DNA of 64,000 nt, taken from the NCBI GenBank assembly GCA_963971405.1, contig OZ020490.1, forward strand, positions 682,001 to 746,000, read 5' to 3'. The position numbers and the translations under genes were made by a program. Below, piece by piece: positions 19,163 through 31,819 of this stretch (the stretch's first letter is position 1; each line of letters starts with the position of its first letter). Origin of the DNA: Psococerastis gibbosa (lineage: Eukaryota > Arthropoda > Insecta > Psocodea > Psocidae). The notes beneath the pieces are model-generated. The model ran no database searches. It was not told the origin of the DNA and saw only the letters and a program-made list of their open reading frames with translations.

Positions 19163-21232
19163 CATCAATTCAATGTAATAGGGAAAGGTCCCTCAGTTCC
19201 TAATTTTTCTAGGTAAAAGCCCAGGGGTTGTGCCACAGCCCTTTTTTCTATGACTCATAAGCAAAATATTTTTATATATATAAACTTGTACATTATAATC
19301 CCTAAATAATGATCAACTAATACTAGTTTACACGCATAAACCTGCCAATTAACATTTCGTAGCCACGTAATTATTTCAGCAAGCACAGTGTTAACATGTC
19401 TCATTATTTTGTCGTTAGGTTTTTTTACAAGCCAATTTCCACATTTCCTCCAGCACAGTAATGTCCAGACAGCCTAATCTATATATTGGAACTCAAAATT
19501 ACCAAAACTCCCCGGGACTATACCAGGTATGAGAATTCATTCCAGTAATGACGGCCCAGCCTCACTGGCAGCCTAATTTATCACATCCCAACACAAAATG
19601 CAAGCGAAAGAAATAGTCATCTTCAAATGTAGAAGTTTTGAATTTGGCTCAGTATAAGATTCATTAAATGGATGTTTGATTTGTATTGAGAATTGCTTCA
19701 ATTTAGGGGTCAGTAGTGGGTTATGAGTCTGCCTGGAGCCAACACGAGCGCACGATTGGACCAATTTCCCACGTAAAGATATCCCGCGGTTTTTTAAAAT
19801 TTTTATTTTTTGTGGGAAATGGCTTCAGCATGTTATATTGGTCTGTAATTGAGCCTAATGGTGTTGGGCTTATTTTCAACATTTATATCATTTCAACTAT
19901 TATGTACAGTATAGTAGGCAGGGCTTAATTGCCTCATAATAGTGTAACTTACCTCGTGCAATTTAATATGGAAGTTTCGATGATTCATGTAATGCCGGAA
20001 TGGATGTGTGGGTGTCTGCAGCCCGATCATGGCGATTTGGGATTATTGTCATACAGCGGTTTATTCAATTGTTTTAAAGAAATGAGTGCAAAATTCCAAT
20101 TAATAAATTAATATTTTTGGTGAGTTTCCAATTTTTTCTTCCTTAGATGTAGAAACATTAATTAAAACTCTTATTATATATTTCAAAATTCTGTACGTTT
20201 TAATGTTTATTAGTATTCCCTTAAATTATTAAACAAGACATATTCTCTTGTATTCTAATAATATATTTAACTTGCGCCTTTTTTTAATGTTGGAACCCTT
20301 TAACCTGGAAACGTTTCCTTTGCCTTTTCCCCCTACGTTTCACCGCTATCGGCAATGCTTAGCTTATGGTTCGGAAGTACATCACTGTCCCCATCAATTA
20401 CAATAACTGGTAGAATTGTAGAGGGTAATGACTCGTTCCCATACTTGGTTAAGTTAAGCTATTAGCTAACACCTGTCACAAAATGTCAATGGTAAGTGAA
20501 CATGTCTCAGTTTGTCTATTGTCATTTGTAGCCTGTGTGGGGACACCTAAAAAATCAATGGGGTCGTTGGCAGGCAATAAAAGTAGGCTTATGTTCATAA
20601 AAAGCCCTTCAAGTAATAACAACATATGGGGTGATACAAGGGCAAAACAGGAACATAGGGGATGATAGTGCAGTGATACACAAGGACAAAGCATAATAAA
20701 GCAGCTGCGAGAGGGTTAAAAACCGAGCGGCCTTGCTACAATAAGAACCACCCCCGACCTGGAGCCTAATTACATACCTGGTACCATGCTGGGAAACAAA
20801 AGGTACAGATTGAACGTCCCCCGCTGTTATCGCGAGGAGGCTCATATCAATTCCATTTGTACCCTTCACGGGGTCTTCCAAAAGACATCCCTCTCGTCCC
20901 AATCAGTCATAGCTCAGACAATTATTCCGTAGACATTAAGGGCGGAAAAAAACTACGGAAAATGGAATCCTATAGAATGGAGCTGTCCTATGGAAGTCGC
21001 TGTAATTAATTTATTTAGTTTATTGCAAGTGGTATTCTGAAATTCAGACAAGCCATAAAAATATTTTCAAAGCTGCCCCCGGGAGCACCTTGTCTTCCGC
21101 CGGATCTTCAGCAGTACAGTGTATACCGCATGCTCTTAACCTATACACTTCACTCTATAGCTCTTATTTTTGGTCCATCGAGCCGGATAAATATATAATC
21201 GTCTCCTTTGTAACTTAGTAATATTTTTAACT
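19163..21232. other. About 2 kb without a recognised gene
   Basis: Several 60-97-codon frames are present on both strands, none with recognisable features. A short stretch near 20430-20458 (ACTCGTTCCCATACTTGGTT) resembles the flank of SINE family 1 copies. Nothing else recognised. Confidence 0.4.
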
Positions 21233-21319
21233 CGTTATAAACAGTGTAAATTAATAAAAATTAAAAATTACATAAACAATTGATACAATATTTTTATTAA
21301 GTTACACTGTTTATAATCG
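21233..21319. mobile_element. 87-bp hairpin MITE
   Basis: The left arm (CGTTATAAACAGTGTAAATT then AATAAAAAT) and the right arm (ATTTTTATTAAGTTACACTG then TTTATAATCG) are inverted copies with few mismatches around a short AT-rich loop. No target duplication was defined. Confidence 0.7.
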
Positions 21320-22089
21320 ATAAATCCACTTATACTTTTCATGTCTTGAGTTTCAACTGTGTTCGGCCCCCGTTAGCAATGCTAATCTCGGGGGCAACTA
21401 GCGGCGACCGAAACAGTACCCACATGACATATAATAAAAACGTGTTAGAATTTCCCCTGGACGCAGCCCGGGGTGTTGGTAATTACAATACAGTAATACA
21501 TAACAGTTTGAACAATGGTCAATGAATAGAATAACGTGATACTATTGATACTATATACTTTTCAGCAAGTAGACAACGGTCCAAATTACTCTTTGGTGAG
21601 TAAATAGTACGGAGATAATTGTTAGAAGGGAGGTTTCTGATGGACCCTGGCCGTAGTGTAGCATACAGCGCATGGCGGGGAATAATACAGTATTATACCT
21701 GTTTCATAATTACATGTATCCGGGAAGTATAGGGGTTGTAGGGATTTGCAGCCGGGGGTTGTCTTAAAAACGTGCTCAACTTTATCGGGCTTACGCCGTA
21801 GCACCCCCGGAATACGTTATCACTTTGCACTCCAGCTGGGTCGTTTGAAACCCGTTCAATAGATAGAACCACTGTTTCCCATACTTTACTTTTCCGTTTT
21901 CGAGCGTCAAGAAATTCGATTTTCTGCAAAAACAACGGAAAAGTGTAAATTATCTTATGGCTAATTGAAGGGATATCTTGTATAGCTTATTTTATAGTGT
22001 AAGATATTTCCAAGATAATAACGTCCTATAGGACATTTTATGAACCTTGTCCAATGCCAAAGACCCCATGGATTTCGGACATTATTTAT
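21320..22089. other. No gene recognised
   Basis: About 770 bases. The minus frame 21693-21935 has a plausible residue mix but no motif or splice support. Confidence 0.35.
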
Positions 22090-22165
22090 AGCGATAATGG
22101 ACAAGCTCAGACCAGCTTACCATTGACGCAATAAAACAGGCGAAAGCATGACTTCACCAAGTGCA
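22090..22165 (+). repeat. SINE family 1 fragment (core)
   Basis: GCGATAATGGACAAGCTCAG, then TTACCATTGACGCAAT, then CAGGCGAAAGCATGACTT match the core of the 59552-59714 copy. Confidence 0.8.
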
Positions 22166-22299
22166 GTTATTAGTCATATCGGTACCTATACTAATTGATG
22201 TCGGCTCTTAATATATATATATGGTAGTACCATACTGACAATATCAAATAAGCATTCAGAATTAAAATTGGAAGAGTCAGACTTGACTGCACCTGATAC

Positions 22300-22992
22300 C
22301 AGTGGCGTAGCCAAGTGGGGGGGGGGGGGGGGGGGTCCGGACCCCACTGCAAAATTTAGCAAAACAGAAAAAATTTCAGATATTTATTTTAAAAAATTCC
22401 CCGGTCCCCCTGTTTCCATTTTTGTTAATAATGTTATCGTCTGCAAAATCAAAATTCTTTTTGCCAAGAAACTATTTCAGGCCTATCTTTTAAAAAAACA
22501 ATCCCCACGGTAGCCCCCGGGCCCCCCTTGTTAGCTGTAATATTCCTCATATGTAAAATATGAGCATAACTGCTTTCAAAGTGCATAATTTCCACTATTT
22601 TGGGGCTATTTTTTTTTCAAAATAATTCCCCCGGGGGAGACCCCTGGGCCCCCCGTTTCTTGCAGTAGGTCTACTATTCTTCGGTTGTAAAACCTATACA
22701 TTATTAGAATAGGTGACAAGACGTATATGCATGAAAATGTGTAAAACTCCACAATTTGTTTCAAAATGGGGGGGGGGGAAATTAAGATCATGCTACTAAT
22801 TAGAAGATGTGTACATCCATGAGGACGGCTTTCCAATTTTCTGCAATTTTACGAAAATACGGGGGGGAGGGGGGTTGGGAGCGCCAAATGAAACACCACC
22901 CCATTCGAAAACCTATCGTAAACGGGCAAACTTTACGTATTGATGTTGAATGAAAACTGGACCCCCCGAAAAAAATTCTGGCTACGCCACTG
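22300..22992. mobile_element. Non-autonomous hAT-like element, CAGTGGCGTAGCC ends
   Basis: The left end is CAGTGGCGTAGCC and the right end GGCTACGCCACTG, exact inverted repeats of 13 bp. Flanking octamers CCTGATAC (22292-22299) and CCTGAGAC (22993-23000) differ at one base. A run of about 18 G follows the left end. Internal GGGGGAGACCCC-like sequence is shared with the 4561 element. There is no transposase; the frame at 22268-22513 crosses the element end. Confidence 0.92.
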
Positions 22993-23000
22993 CCTGAGAC

Positions 23001-23811
23001 ACCGGGCCCGGCGAGGCTGAGACCTGGTTCGATTACCGTTCCTTTTCAATTTTCTATCTTGAACTCTCTATGGAAGTCTCTTTTTTTATTTACTTATTTA
23101 TTAATTATGTAGCGAGGCTATGCCCGAGGTTGGACAGAGCTTCCTGGTGAAGGTGACGCGGACTCTTCATATGGCATCATAACATCGTGTCGTGCCCATC
23201 GCACTGGCTAACTCCCCGCAATGAGTCAGGACTGTAACCTTGATGGTTGGAATCATCATCATCATTTTGCATGGATATTCATCATTATGCACAACCTACA
23301 GGACGAGAAGGTCTTCATCGTCATGAATTATTAGGTGTGTACTGTACCCTAGATGTATACACAGAAGATCCGGGTAATCATACCTATATGGAACCTAAAA
23401 AGACTGATAGAAGATGTATTTGTCAAAGAAATTGGTACAATGACAATGAGGTTCATTTGTGACGTCATTTTGTAGATGGCAGCACCAGTTGCAATGATAT
23501 CAAAGCCTTGATTTTTCCATAAGCCTCAATACTATTTTAAAATGATTTTTAATTACGTATTATTTTAAAGTGATATTTTTCTATAAATCATGGAGAATAC
23601 ATATATTTAATTATAAGCAGCGAAATAAGGGCCAGGCATAGTAAAAACATTATAAACAAATATTAAAAGAATTAATTAGATGCTAAGAGGTTAGTTTTCA
23701 CATGCAAACGGCGGCCATTTTGAATAATATGGATATCGGTTTGTCGTCAGCGAGCCTAGTGACCAAAACTGTCCCTACAGAATCTCATTACAAAGTTGTG
23801 GCTCCTCAGGA
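23001..23811. other. No gene recognised; possible tRNA-like sequence at left
   Basis: At about 23001-23040 the sequence GAGACCTGGTTCGATTACC contains a B-box-like motif, possibly the end of a SINE into which the 22300 element inserted. The remaining 750 bases show no exon I can support. Confidence 0.35.
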
Positions 23812-23962
23812 ATGGCCGTAGCCAGAAATTTTTAAATGGGGGAGGGGGGTCCATCTGACGTTAACGGAGGTGAGGTAATCTCAATAAATTTAAAATTCCA
23901 TTCTAACTAGTGTACCGGGACCCCCTGGACCTCCTACGACTACCCATGGAGAAATGGTAGGA
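23812..23962 (+). mobile_element. Decayed short MITE (GGCCGTAGCCAGAAA end)
   Basis: It starts ATGGCCGTAGCCAGAAA, followed by a G-rich stretch and TCCATCTGACG...GGAGGTGAGGTA. It is related in inverse orientation to 40088-40218, which ends TTTCTGGCTACGGCCTT. The right end here is diverged. Confidence 0.6.
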
Positions 23963-26204
23963 GGTGGATTCAAAAAATATTTCTGGCGCACTCGAATGTC
24001 CCATCTCTTCTATATAGAACTCTATGGGACTCTAAGTAGACTAATAAGATCCAGCCGAGTACAACAATCACCATTTTGGATTTCTTTAGGAAAGTTGCCA
24101 TTTGTGTCTATGATAGTAAATATTAAGTAGAGAGGTAGAGACAGAGTCATTGATAAGTACTGTATGTGTGACCTCTCTAGACCTAGTTATGATAGGCGTT
24201 GAATTTGATAGAGGGCGCGTCTCTCTGGGCCACAGGAACCATTACACGCCTACCAACTTGACGTACGCGAGGATTCGCCCAACACAATACCAACACAAAT
24301 ACATTATTAATGCCTATACTCCTGCGCGCCTAACGGTACGATCAATGGCATCAGCGTGAGGTATTTAGGGTTCACCAGTGCCATCAACAAGGACTGGGGG
24401 GGGGGGGGGGGGGCAACTGGGTTCCGCGCCCCTCGGGCCTCGGAGGAGCCAGAAGTAAGTCAAGATAAGTTAAAGATTTAAACTTGCTTGCTTTTTCAGG
24501 AACAATACCAGTCACCGAATATGCTTAAAATCCATCTTTGCTAGACCAATAATTTATAAAAAGAATTCTGTGACGCAACAGTGGCGTAGCCAGAAGTTTT
24601 TCTGGGGGTCCGGTTTTCATGTAACATCAAAACACAACAGTTTCCCACTTATGAGTACCACGGACGACATGAATTTTATTGTCCCAGGAGGGCAAGGCAA
24701 TAAAGAAGTAATATTAAAATAACGTTTTATCAGAAATAAAAATGTTTCAAAATGAGCTTTCTACCACTTCTGGCCATTTCATCCAAGATTTTGTCGCTAG
24801 TGACAGTAATAAGGCTGACATTAAAGCGAAACCAGTCAGTCGCTCATTTTCCATCAAGTTACTTATATGGCTTCTGTATCACCGATGAAAATTATCTAAA
24901 AAAATTTGCTATTTTACTAAATCCGGGGGTTCAGACCCAGCGACCGCCCAAGGATCTGTCCCTGCGACGCCCTCTTTCTATAAGATAAGTATATAGGAAG
25001 GCGCCGCACCAATCACTGTGAGGTAGAGTAGGATTATTCTATAGGAAAATTCTTCGTTGATGCAGCGCAATTTTAGTTTTACTCGTAGGTACGACACAAT
25101 GTATTCATATTTATTGTACTGCACAAAAGCAGTCAATGGCAAATCGTGAAGGGGGCTAACAATGTATGCCAGTAAAATGTCCACAAACTTCTTGCACGAG
25201 CATTTACAAATCGTTTCAAACATCCCCCTCACCGAGAAATACCACAGTTCTTAATTTAAAGCGAACCACATCAACTGCCTGTGGGTCTCTGGGTAATTGC
25301 CCCCCCCCCCCCCGGCCTGGGACCTTGTTTGCGTCTCCCGCAAGTGAAAATCCTGGCCCCTCTCCTGAATTTAGTGCTATACTATAAATTTTAAATATCG
25401 TATAGTACCATCTCTATATGGTTAGGTTCGGGAATCGCTGGTCCCGGCTGATGGCTGCCGGGATGCCGGATGATCCGGATTCGTTGGGATTGTCCCGACA
25501 TTTCATTGACTGAAACTGTCCCGATATACGGCTTCAAATATCATCGGCGGTCAAAGTTCAAATAAATTGTACAAGCAAGTAATCAACAAATAATCGACAA
25601 GAAAGTATAAAGTAAAATCGTCAAAATCAGGTAGTTCTGTCATTGTCATTGTGCTAGTGCCTCAGTGACAGTGTAGAAAGCCTTCTCCATGAGATGTTCC
25701 AAATGATAGCCCTGCCGTTCACCCCCGGCCTTTCATATTGCAATTTTCTTCCCACAGTTCTCGAAATGTAATCGTATGTAATACCAGCTAACACCCGCTA
25801 TTGACACCCTATTATATACCAAATTAAAGCCCTCGTCAAGCTACCCCTAACACTGCCGCCCCCATAAGAGCTCTCTTTATACAACGGGGTAATCCCCGGC
25901 ACAGAAGGGTGCAAGCCATCTCGCGAATAAGGGAGAGATTCTAATCTAGATTGTCGAAATGGTAATCCGGATTATATGTGTCATCAATTGCCTTATGTTA
26001 CCAGGAGACTGAAACGACAGTAATATAATGCTATATAGGCCCGAAAAGCAGCCAATCAACGCGAAGGAAAGCCGCACATATATTTTAAGAGTAGACCAAG
26101 CCTTTTGGGCACGAAAACCCCTCATATGGACAAGCGCAGGCGCAGGCAAGGAATCAATCCCTTATTGAGAGAAACCTGAGGTACTGAGGTACTGGTTTGG
26201 CATG
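23963..26204. other. About 2.2 kb: solo transposon ends and homopolymers, no gene
   Basis: A run of about 18 G lies at 24397-24413. CAGTGGCGTAGCCAGAAG at about 24580 is a solo hAT-like left end whose partner I could not place. A C run lies at about 25299-25313. Short frames in this stretch lack features. Confidence 0.45.
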
Positions 26205-26289
26205 AACACAGCAACTTCCCTTTTCAGAGCAATGATTCCAATCCGTTGCCATTGCCATGATGATCGCCATCTTCGATAGAAGAGGCGTT
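26205..26289 (+). mobile_element. 3' end of the 47810-type LINE
   Basis: ACTTCCCTTTTCAGAGCA, then GCCATGATGATCGCCAT and TTCGATAGAAGAGGC match the 3' portion of the fragment at 47810-48185. It ends where the next LINE tail begins. Confidence 0.6.
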
Positions 26290-26793
26290 TAAAGAATTGA
26301 ATAGAATAGAATAGAATATTTATTAAATGCCAACAACAGAAATAAATCGATCCAATACCGAAAGCATTTACAATAAAAACATAGCAAATAACAATTTACA
26401 ACACAGAAATATTCAAAATTAAAATTAAAAGTAATTACGTAAGCATTAATAGGCAATCGTCAATTTAAAAAACCCCGTAAACAAATTTTAAACAGAGGTA
26501 GGCTGCAAAACGGGTCTAGATCAGTTCTAGTCTAGTTCGTTGATTGTTTTTAAAATTCTAGACAGTGGGGCCTTGGATAGTGAATCAGCCACAAACAGAG
26601 TTCTTAATCTTGTGTTCCTCACATTGACTCTGAGCTGAACCCTTTCAAGTATAGTGGGGGCATCTAGCATACTGTTTATTAACTCGTGGAAGAATATACA
26701 GTCCGCAGAAGAGAAGAAGAGTCTCCGCAACTGCTTTGGTCTTGGGTGAGCATCAATAAGACTTAAGACATAAGACTCGAATTTGCCACACAT
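26290..26793 (-). mobile_element. 5'-truncated LINE (CR1/Jockey-like) 3' end
   Basis: On the minus strand, an 88-codon frame (26527-26793) contains KQLRRLFFSS, FFHELINSMLDAP and LQLRVN-like segments matching the extreme C-terminus of Jockey/CR1-type ORF2. It is followed by a UTR and a tail of repeated ATTCT at 26290-26325. Only the 3' end is present, as expected from incomplete reverse transcription. Confidence 0.65.
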
Positions 26794-26795
26794 GG

Positions 26796-27418
26796 GCTCT
26801 TGCTAAACGACACAAAAACGCATCTAACAGTGTTTTCTAACTACCAGCCTGAGCTTGACACATACCCACGCATAGCAGGACAACCTGTAACTGCAACCGA
26901 CAGCGTCAGATTCTTAGGAATGCAAGTTGACAAGGACTTAAACTGGAACAAACACGTGGCTGAGCTATTAAAAAAACTTAATAGTGGCCTCTTTGTAGTC
27001 AGGCGCCTTAGCTCCGTGTGTCCTCTGGAGGTAACTCTCCAGGCCTACCACTCACTTGTAATGAGCCATATAAACTGCGGCATATTGGCCTGGGGAGGGA
27101 CTTCCGTAGGGAACATGGACGCTGTACTCAGGCTCCAAAAGAGGGGAGTGCGATACATGCTAAGACTGGGACCTCGTGACTGTTGTCGCTCTCACTTCAA
27201 ATCATTAAAAATCATGACAGCCCCAAGTCTGTACATATTTAGATGCATTTTACATATCTTACAGCCTGAGGTGTGGGGGACATTTAAACAAAACGGGGAC
27301 TGAGCGACTGGATCCTATACTACAAGGTTTCGCCTACCTTAGAAAACTCCCGATTGAACTGAGAGCGGCGAGAAATGCTTCTAACTTCCCTAATTTGCTT
27401 AGAAACCATCTCTTATAG
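26796..27418 (+). pseudogene. LINE reverse transcriptase C-terminal fragment, frameshifted
   Basis: The frame from 26800 encodes VRFLGMQVDKDLNWNKHV, then VVRRLSSVCP, SHINCGILAWGG and LQKRGVRYMLRLGPRDCC, the thumb and post-thumb region of Jockey-like non-LTR RT. It stops at 27301-27303. A +1 shift restores a LINE-like C-terminus (LRKLPIELRAARN...LLRNHLL) to a TAG at 27416-27418. Two short tandem tails follow, CACAAT repeats then TTGTA repeats. The catalytic YxDD region is absent. Confidence 0.85.
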
Positions 27419-27603
27419 AGAAAGCTTTCTACACTGTCATTGAGGCACAATCACAATCACAATCACAATGATAGAACTACCTGGTTTTAACGATATTCTG
27501 ACGATTTTATCTTATACTTTACTTGTATTGTATAATTTAACTGAAATATATATTGTATTGTATTGTATAAGATTATGCATTCAGCCCTATCTAACCTTAT
27601 CTT

Positions 27604-28122
27604 AAACTGTAGTATCCGCCACTGATGCGCCTTTGTATTGAGAAGGGGCGTTGCCTCCACCGCCAGGGCGAAGATGCTACTCGAGTGCATCAATAATCTA
27701 CGATTAAACTTTTAATCCTATCTTACAGAATCGTACGTTAAGTATGTTTATAAACTGCAGTATTCGCCACTGCTGTGGCCTTGTACTGAGCAGGGGCGTT
27801 GCCTCCACCGCCAGGGCGAAGATGCTACTCGAGTGCATCAATAATCTACGATTATAAATTTAATCCTATCTTACAGAATCGTACGTTAAGTATGTTTATA
27901 AACTGCAGTATTCGCCACTGCTGTGGCCTTGTACTGAGCAGGGGCGTTGCCTCCACCGCCAGGGCAAAGAAGCTACTCGAGCGCATCAACTGCGATTATG
28001 AATTTCGAGCGCTCCGCCCCCCGGACTACACCCAGCGCAGTCACGACAAAATGCTAATAATCAACAACCGATGGTACCGCAACTCACTGCCTCAGTCTGT
28101 CTGTACCTACAGTATTTTTTAA
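27604..28122 (+). repeat. Three tandem copies of a 148-bp coding-like unit
   Basis: AAACTG(T/C)AGTAT(C/T)CGCCACTG begins units at 27604, 27752 and 27900. Each carries GGGGCGTTGCCTCCACCGCC, read as GVASTARAK. Only the last unit continues as an open frame (LLERINCDYEFRALRPPDYT and on to NNRWYRNSLPQ), ending at 28122. I do not recognise the protein. The arrangement suggests duplication of the upstream part of a retroelement 3' end or exon. Confidence 0.75.
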
Positions 28123-29904
28123 AAAATTATTTAGAAATGTCATAATTTAGAATAAATGTTCCTCAACATTTTGATACAGGGTATTTTATTATTATATATA
28201 TATATTTTTTTAAAGCGCCAGACCCATGTGGGTAAACGCGCTTTCATGGTTTGTAGTTTGCCGGTGTTTGTTGTCTGTATTGTGTGTGTATGAGTTGATG
28301 GTGTGTGGCAAATATTAAATTAGAACGTAATAATTTGTATTAACTTACAACAGATTTACAAAATTTTTGGGGGGCAGCTAACCCTTCCCTGCCATACTGC
28401 ACAATATATGGAGTATCTACACTTTCCGTAGACCCCCGGGTACACCCCCAAGATACTCATGCCACTTCTTTCCGCCGTACGACCTCCAAACAAAACATTG
28501 TGCGAATGTTCGCACGGGCCTACTGCTAATATAATAATATTGTAAATAGCATTGCGGTTGGTTTGAAATTTGAAATTGATGATACATCGAAATTGTATTA
28601 ATAAATGAGCGATTGCAAAACTCCTGCGGGAAGCTCTCTGATAATTACATTTTCATATTTAAATTAATATTCCTAGAAACGCTGAATATACCGGCCGACG
28701 TTTTCCCCTATATTTCCATCAATTTTTGCTATCTTTGGTGTTTTTAATGAATTATTATCTATATGAGATTTTCCTACCGACTCTTCGGGGTCAACAAATC
28801 TCTGATGGCGGACAAGGTGTAACTTTACTGAACTAGTGGTTTTCCTTTTTTGAAGGCAACTCTGGATTTTTTTTCTTCTGGATTTTATGTTCTAACCTAG
28901 TGGGACTCTCTCAAAGACACTTACATACAGGTACATGGACATACAGGGGGGGGGGGGGGGGGGTAGCACTGATTTTTCATTCAACGATTGGGAACACGTA
29001 ACATTCCACCATTCTCAATCCAGTGAGCATACTTGTATAGAGTATATATAGGCGGCTGGTTTATGTATAGACGTATATACTTTATAATATACTGTATATA
29101 TGCAAAGGCAAATAAACAGCCGAAGCCTGTCAACCTGTGAAAACCTCGAAATGGAGACATTAACTGCAAAGGTAATAGTTAGCATGGAATTAACGAATTA
29201 ACAGGCTATACTAAAGTACTACAGTACATATTGTGTAGCTATAGCCTATAATTAACAACGGATATAGCGGCAGGGATTCCACGTTGTTTTCAAGTGGCCA
29301 TTGCAGCCTTTTGTGTTAATGTAACCCGCAATTGGGGCCTTATCGCTCCATACAGCACAATACACGGCAGTGGCGTGCGTGTCGCCACGCAATTCTCCCA
29401 TTCCGATGCCAATGCCATTTCCTCTACATTCATTTGAGATACTGCACATGAAACTAATTCGCGCCGACCTACAGTATCAGCACCATATAACCTGCTGTGG
29501 TAGCCTGTTGCAAATTTTCATTTACGGCCCGAGAGTCACATATTTTAGAGTTATACATATCGTACACATGAATATTCCTTTTAATCCTAACCTGGGGAAA
29601 AAAAATGGAAACAATATTATGTTATAATGGAAAGTACTATTCAAAATTGTTTTATTTACATTTATTTATTAACCCCAAGAATAAGCTAATACCAAACGGG
29701 ATAGTAGGCCCACTGATGCTGTTTGTTACGTCTACTGCACGCCATAAACAATTCGTAACAAGAAATCTCGTCATGGCTACAAGGCGTGCTCTGATTGGTA
29801 AAAAAGTCCCATGAATTGAAGTTGGTCGAAGCTTTGATTGATCGATGGAAACGTGGTAGATTTATTTTAAGGTCCTTCTTCTGTTTCTACTATCGAAAAT
29901 GGCG
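28123..29904. other. About 1.8 kb without a recognised gene
   Basis: The stretch near 28790-28900 (GACAAGGTGTAACTTTACTG) faintly resembles the fold-back element at 42291. A run of about 18 G lies at 28946-28963. Frames here are short and featureless. Confidence 0.4.
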
Positions 29905-30205
29905 CGATTTTAGTTATGGTGACTATACTAGGGAATGTTATGCATAATGAACTGGTTTTCCGTTGCCTCCTGCATCCTTATGCCATTGATTCTTCAATGA
30001 GTTCCTCCGGCTTTCCCAACCCCAGAACAAAAGAGTCGCCTGCATCGAAAAGACTGTATTTTTCGCTTGTCCGGGCTCAAAACCGGGTTCAGGCGCCATT
30101 ACGAGCTCCCATCTTCACCAAGAGGAGGTACAGATTACAGATTTTGGCGTTTCTGCCTCCCAGACCATAGGGGACTTCAGAAGCTCAGCTACTTTGAAGG
30201 TTAAT
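29905..30205 (+). repeat. Dispersed repeat (pairs with 56795-57095)
   Basis: Both copies share TGCATCCTTATGCC, TTGA(T/C)TCTTCA(A/T)TGAGTTCC, CCCAACCCCAG, TTTTTCGCTT, CACAGATTA and CAGAAGCTCAG. The class is unknown. The 84-codon frame over it is not conserved in the other copy. Confidence 0.75.
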
Positions 30206-31819
30206 CGTAATTATTGTTCATAGAATTTTCGCGAAGCTTTGCTGCTAAAACTCCTCCTTCAACTATCAATTACGCACAAAATACAATATTAATAGAAAAA
30301 CCAACTAGTTCAGGTGGCTACTTCCAAATCGAGTGCTTGCCCCCCCCCCCCTCTCCTCCCTCGTCATCTCAAACCCACCCTAATCCCCATATTAAGCCAA
30401 ATAAAATCCCTACATTTCGGGACTCAAACCATCATTCCATCAGGTCAAAGTCAAATCTCTACCACTATAGATCATAGGTCCTTTTCAGGTCCAACAGCTG
30501 ACAAGACTCCATTGATTTTCACCTAATCATTAACCCCCATAGTTCCATAATTACATACCGCACCTGCGTACTAACTTAAGGTTCGCCGGGAACAATGCGG
30601 TCCACGGCGAGTGATGAGTCACTGATCTCCATGTATTGTTTTGTTGCCGATTGTTCTATACAGTGGGCCCCTGATTGACAAGGGATCTGCCCTGTTAGGT
30701 CTGCCTACATACAATTGTGCTATTAGTACCATTTTAGACGTCTGTGAGATGCGGTAGGGCTCCAAAGTGGGCGGGACGAAAGTCGAGAGGTATAAAGGCC
30801 GTAGGTGGCATGAAACGCGCTTTTCTCGGGCACCCAAAGCCGCCTGCATTGAGCAAAGCATTGAGATATTTCAACGTTAAGAGACAATCAGCCCCGGATT
30901 ACCCACTGGGCTAAGGGGGCTGCAGCCCAGGGCCTCGTCGATTCAAAGGCCCCCTATAAAGAAGAAAATTAGAAATAAACTAAAGAAATAACTCAAAAAC
31001 AATAAGTTATACGTGGTTGAATTAAAAAACTTTTTGAAACTTCAATCCCGTTTAAAATTTGGCGCCAATTTGGCAGCAGACAATTTTATACGAGTACATG
31101 TTCGTAGGCAAAAGATAACCTACCGACGTAGAGTGGCGCGCAATGAGATTTTCCCGCCATCTTTTAAAATAATAGAACTACGGTATCTGTTTACCACCCC
31201 TGTTTACATTTGCCCCACCGGACCCTATATCCTGTGACGTTTAATTTTTACTCCAGAAACATTTTTTTAAACTCCGGTTTTATCTTAACGACTACCGGCT
31301 AGGTTTGTACTTGAATACACGGCAGCTAAAACAGATCCTTAAGCTAAAAATACACTAAAACAGCAATTAGTTTAGCATGAAGGGATATTAAGTACGTGAA
31401 CGGTGACGGCGGTGTTTAATTTCTGTCTCGGCCAGCTAATATAAATCGTGAGACTGCTGGACCGCTGACTCATGCTGCTCCACCACGATGCCCCGACATT
31501 TGCCCGACGATGTCCCGACCATCGCCCTATCGTAATTAAACAAAAAAACTCTCAGTAAGCCGTAAGGTACCATGATTTGCTTTGGCCTTTAATGCATTTA
31601 TATTTCCCTTAGATTATTATTACTTTACACAACATAATTTGTCTGTTATTTTTATATCAAATTTTAGATACAAAAATGTAGCCTACCAGTGTATATTTAC
31701 CCTAAGTTTTCGAATTTTGAGGTCCCTTTCACATAAAAAATGAAAATACTGCCCATCCTTGGGCTAAAGCTCGCCTAATACTATAGTATAAAGATGTTTT
31801 TCATTTCATTTCATTTGGT
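30206..31819. other. About 1.6 kb without a recognised gene
   Basis: At 30890-30955 CAGCCCCGGATTACCC and GGCTGCAGCCCAGGGCC look like one end of a hAT-type element without a matching partner. Other frames are featureless. Confidence 0.35.

Noticed and set aside
26527..26793. Independent small host gene on the minus strand
   Set aside because: Its sequence matches the end of LINE ORF2 proteins and it is followed by a LINE-type short tandem tail, so it was assigned to a retrotransposon.
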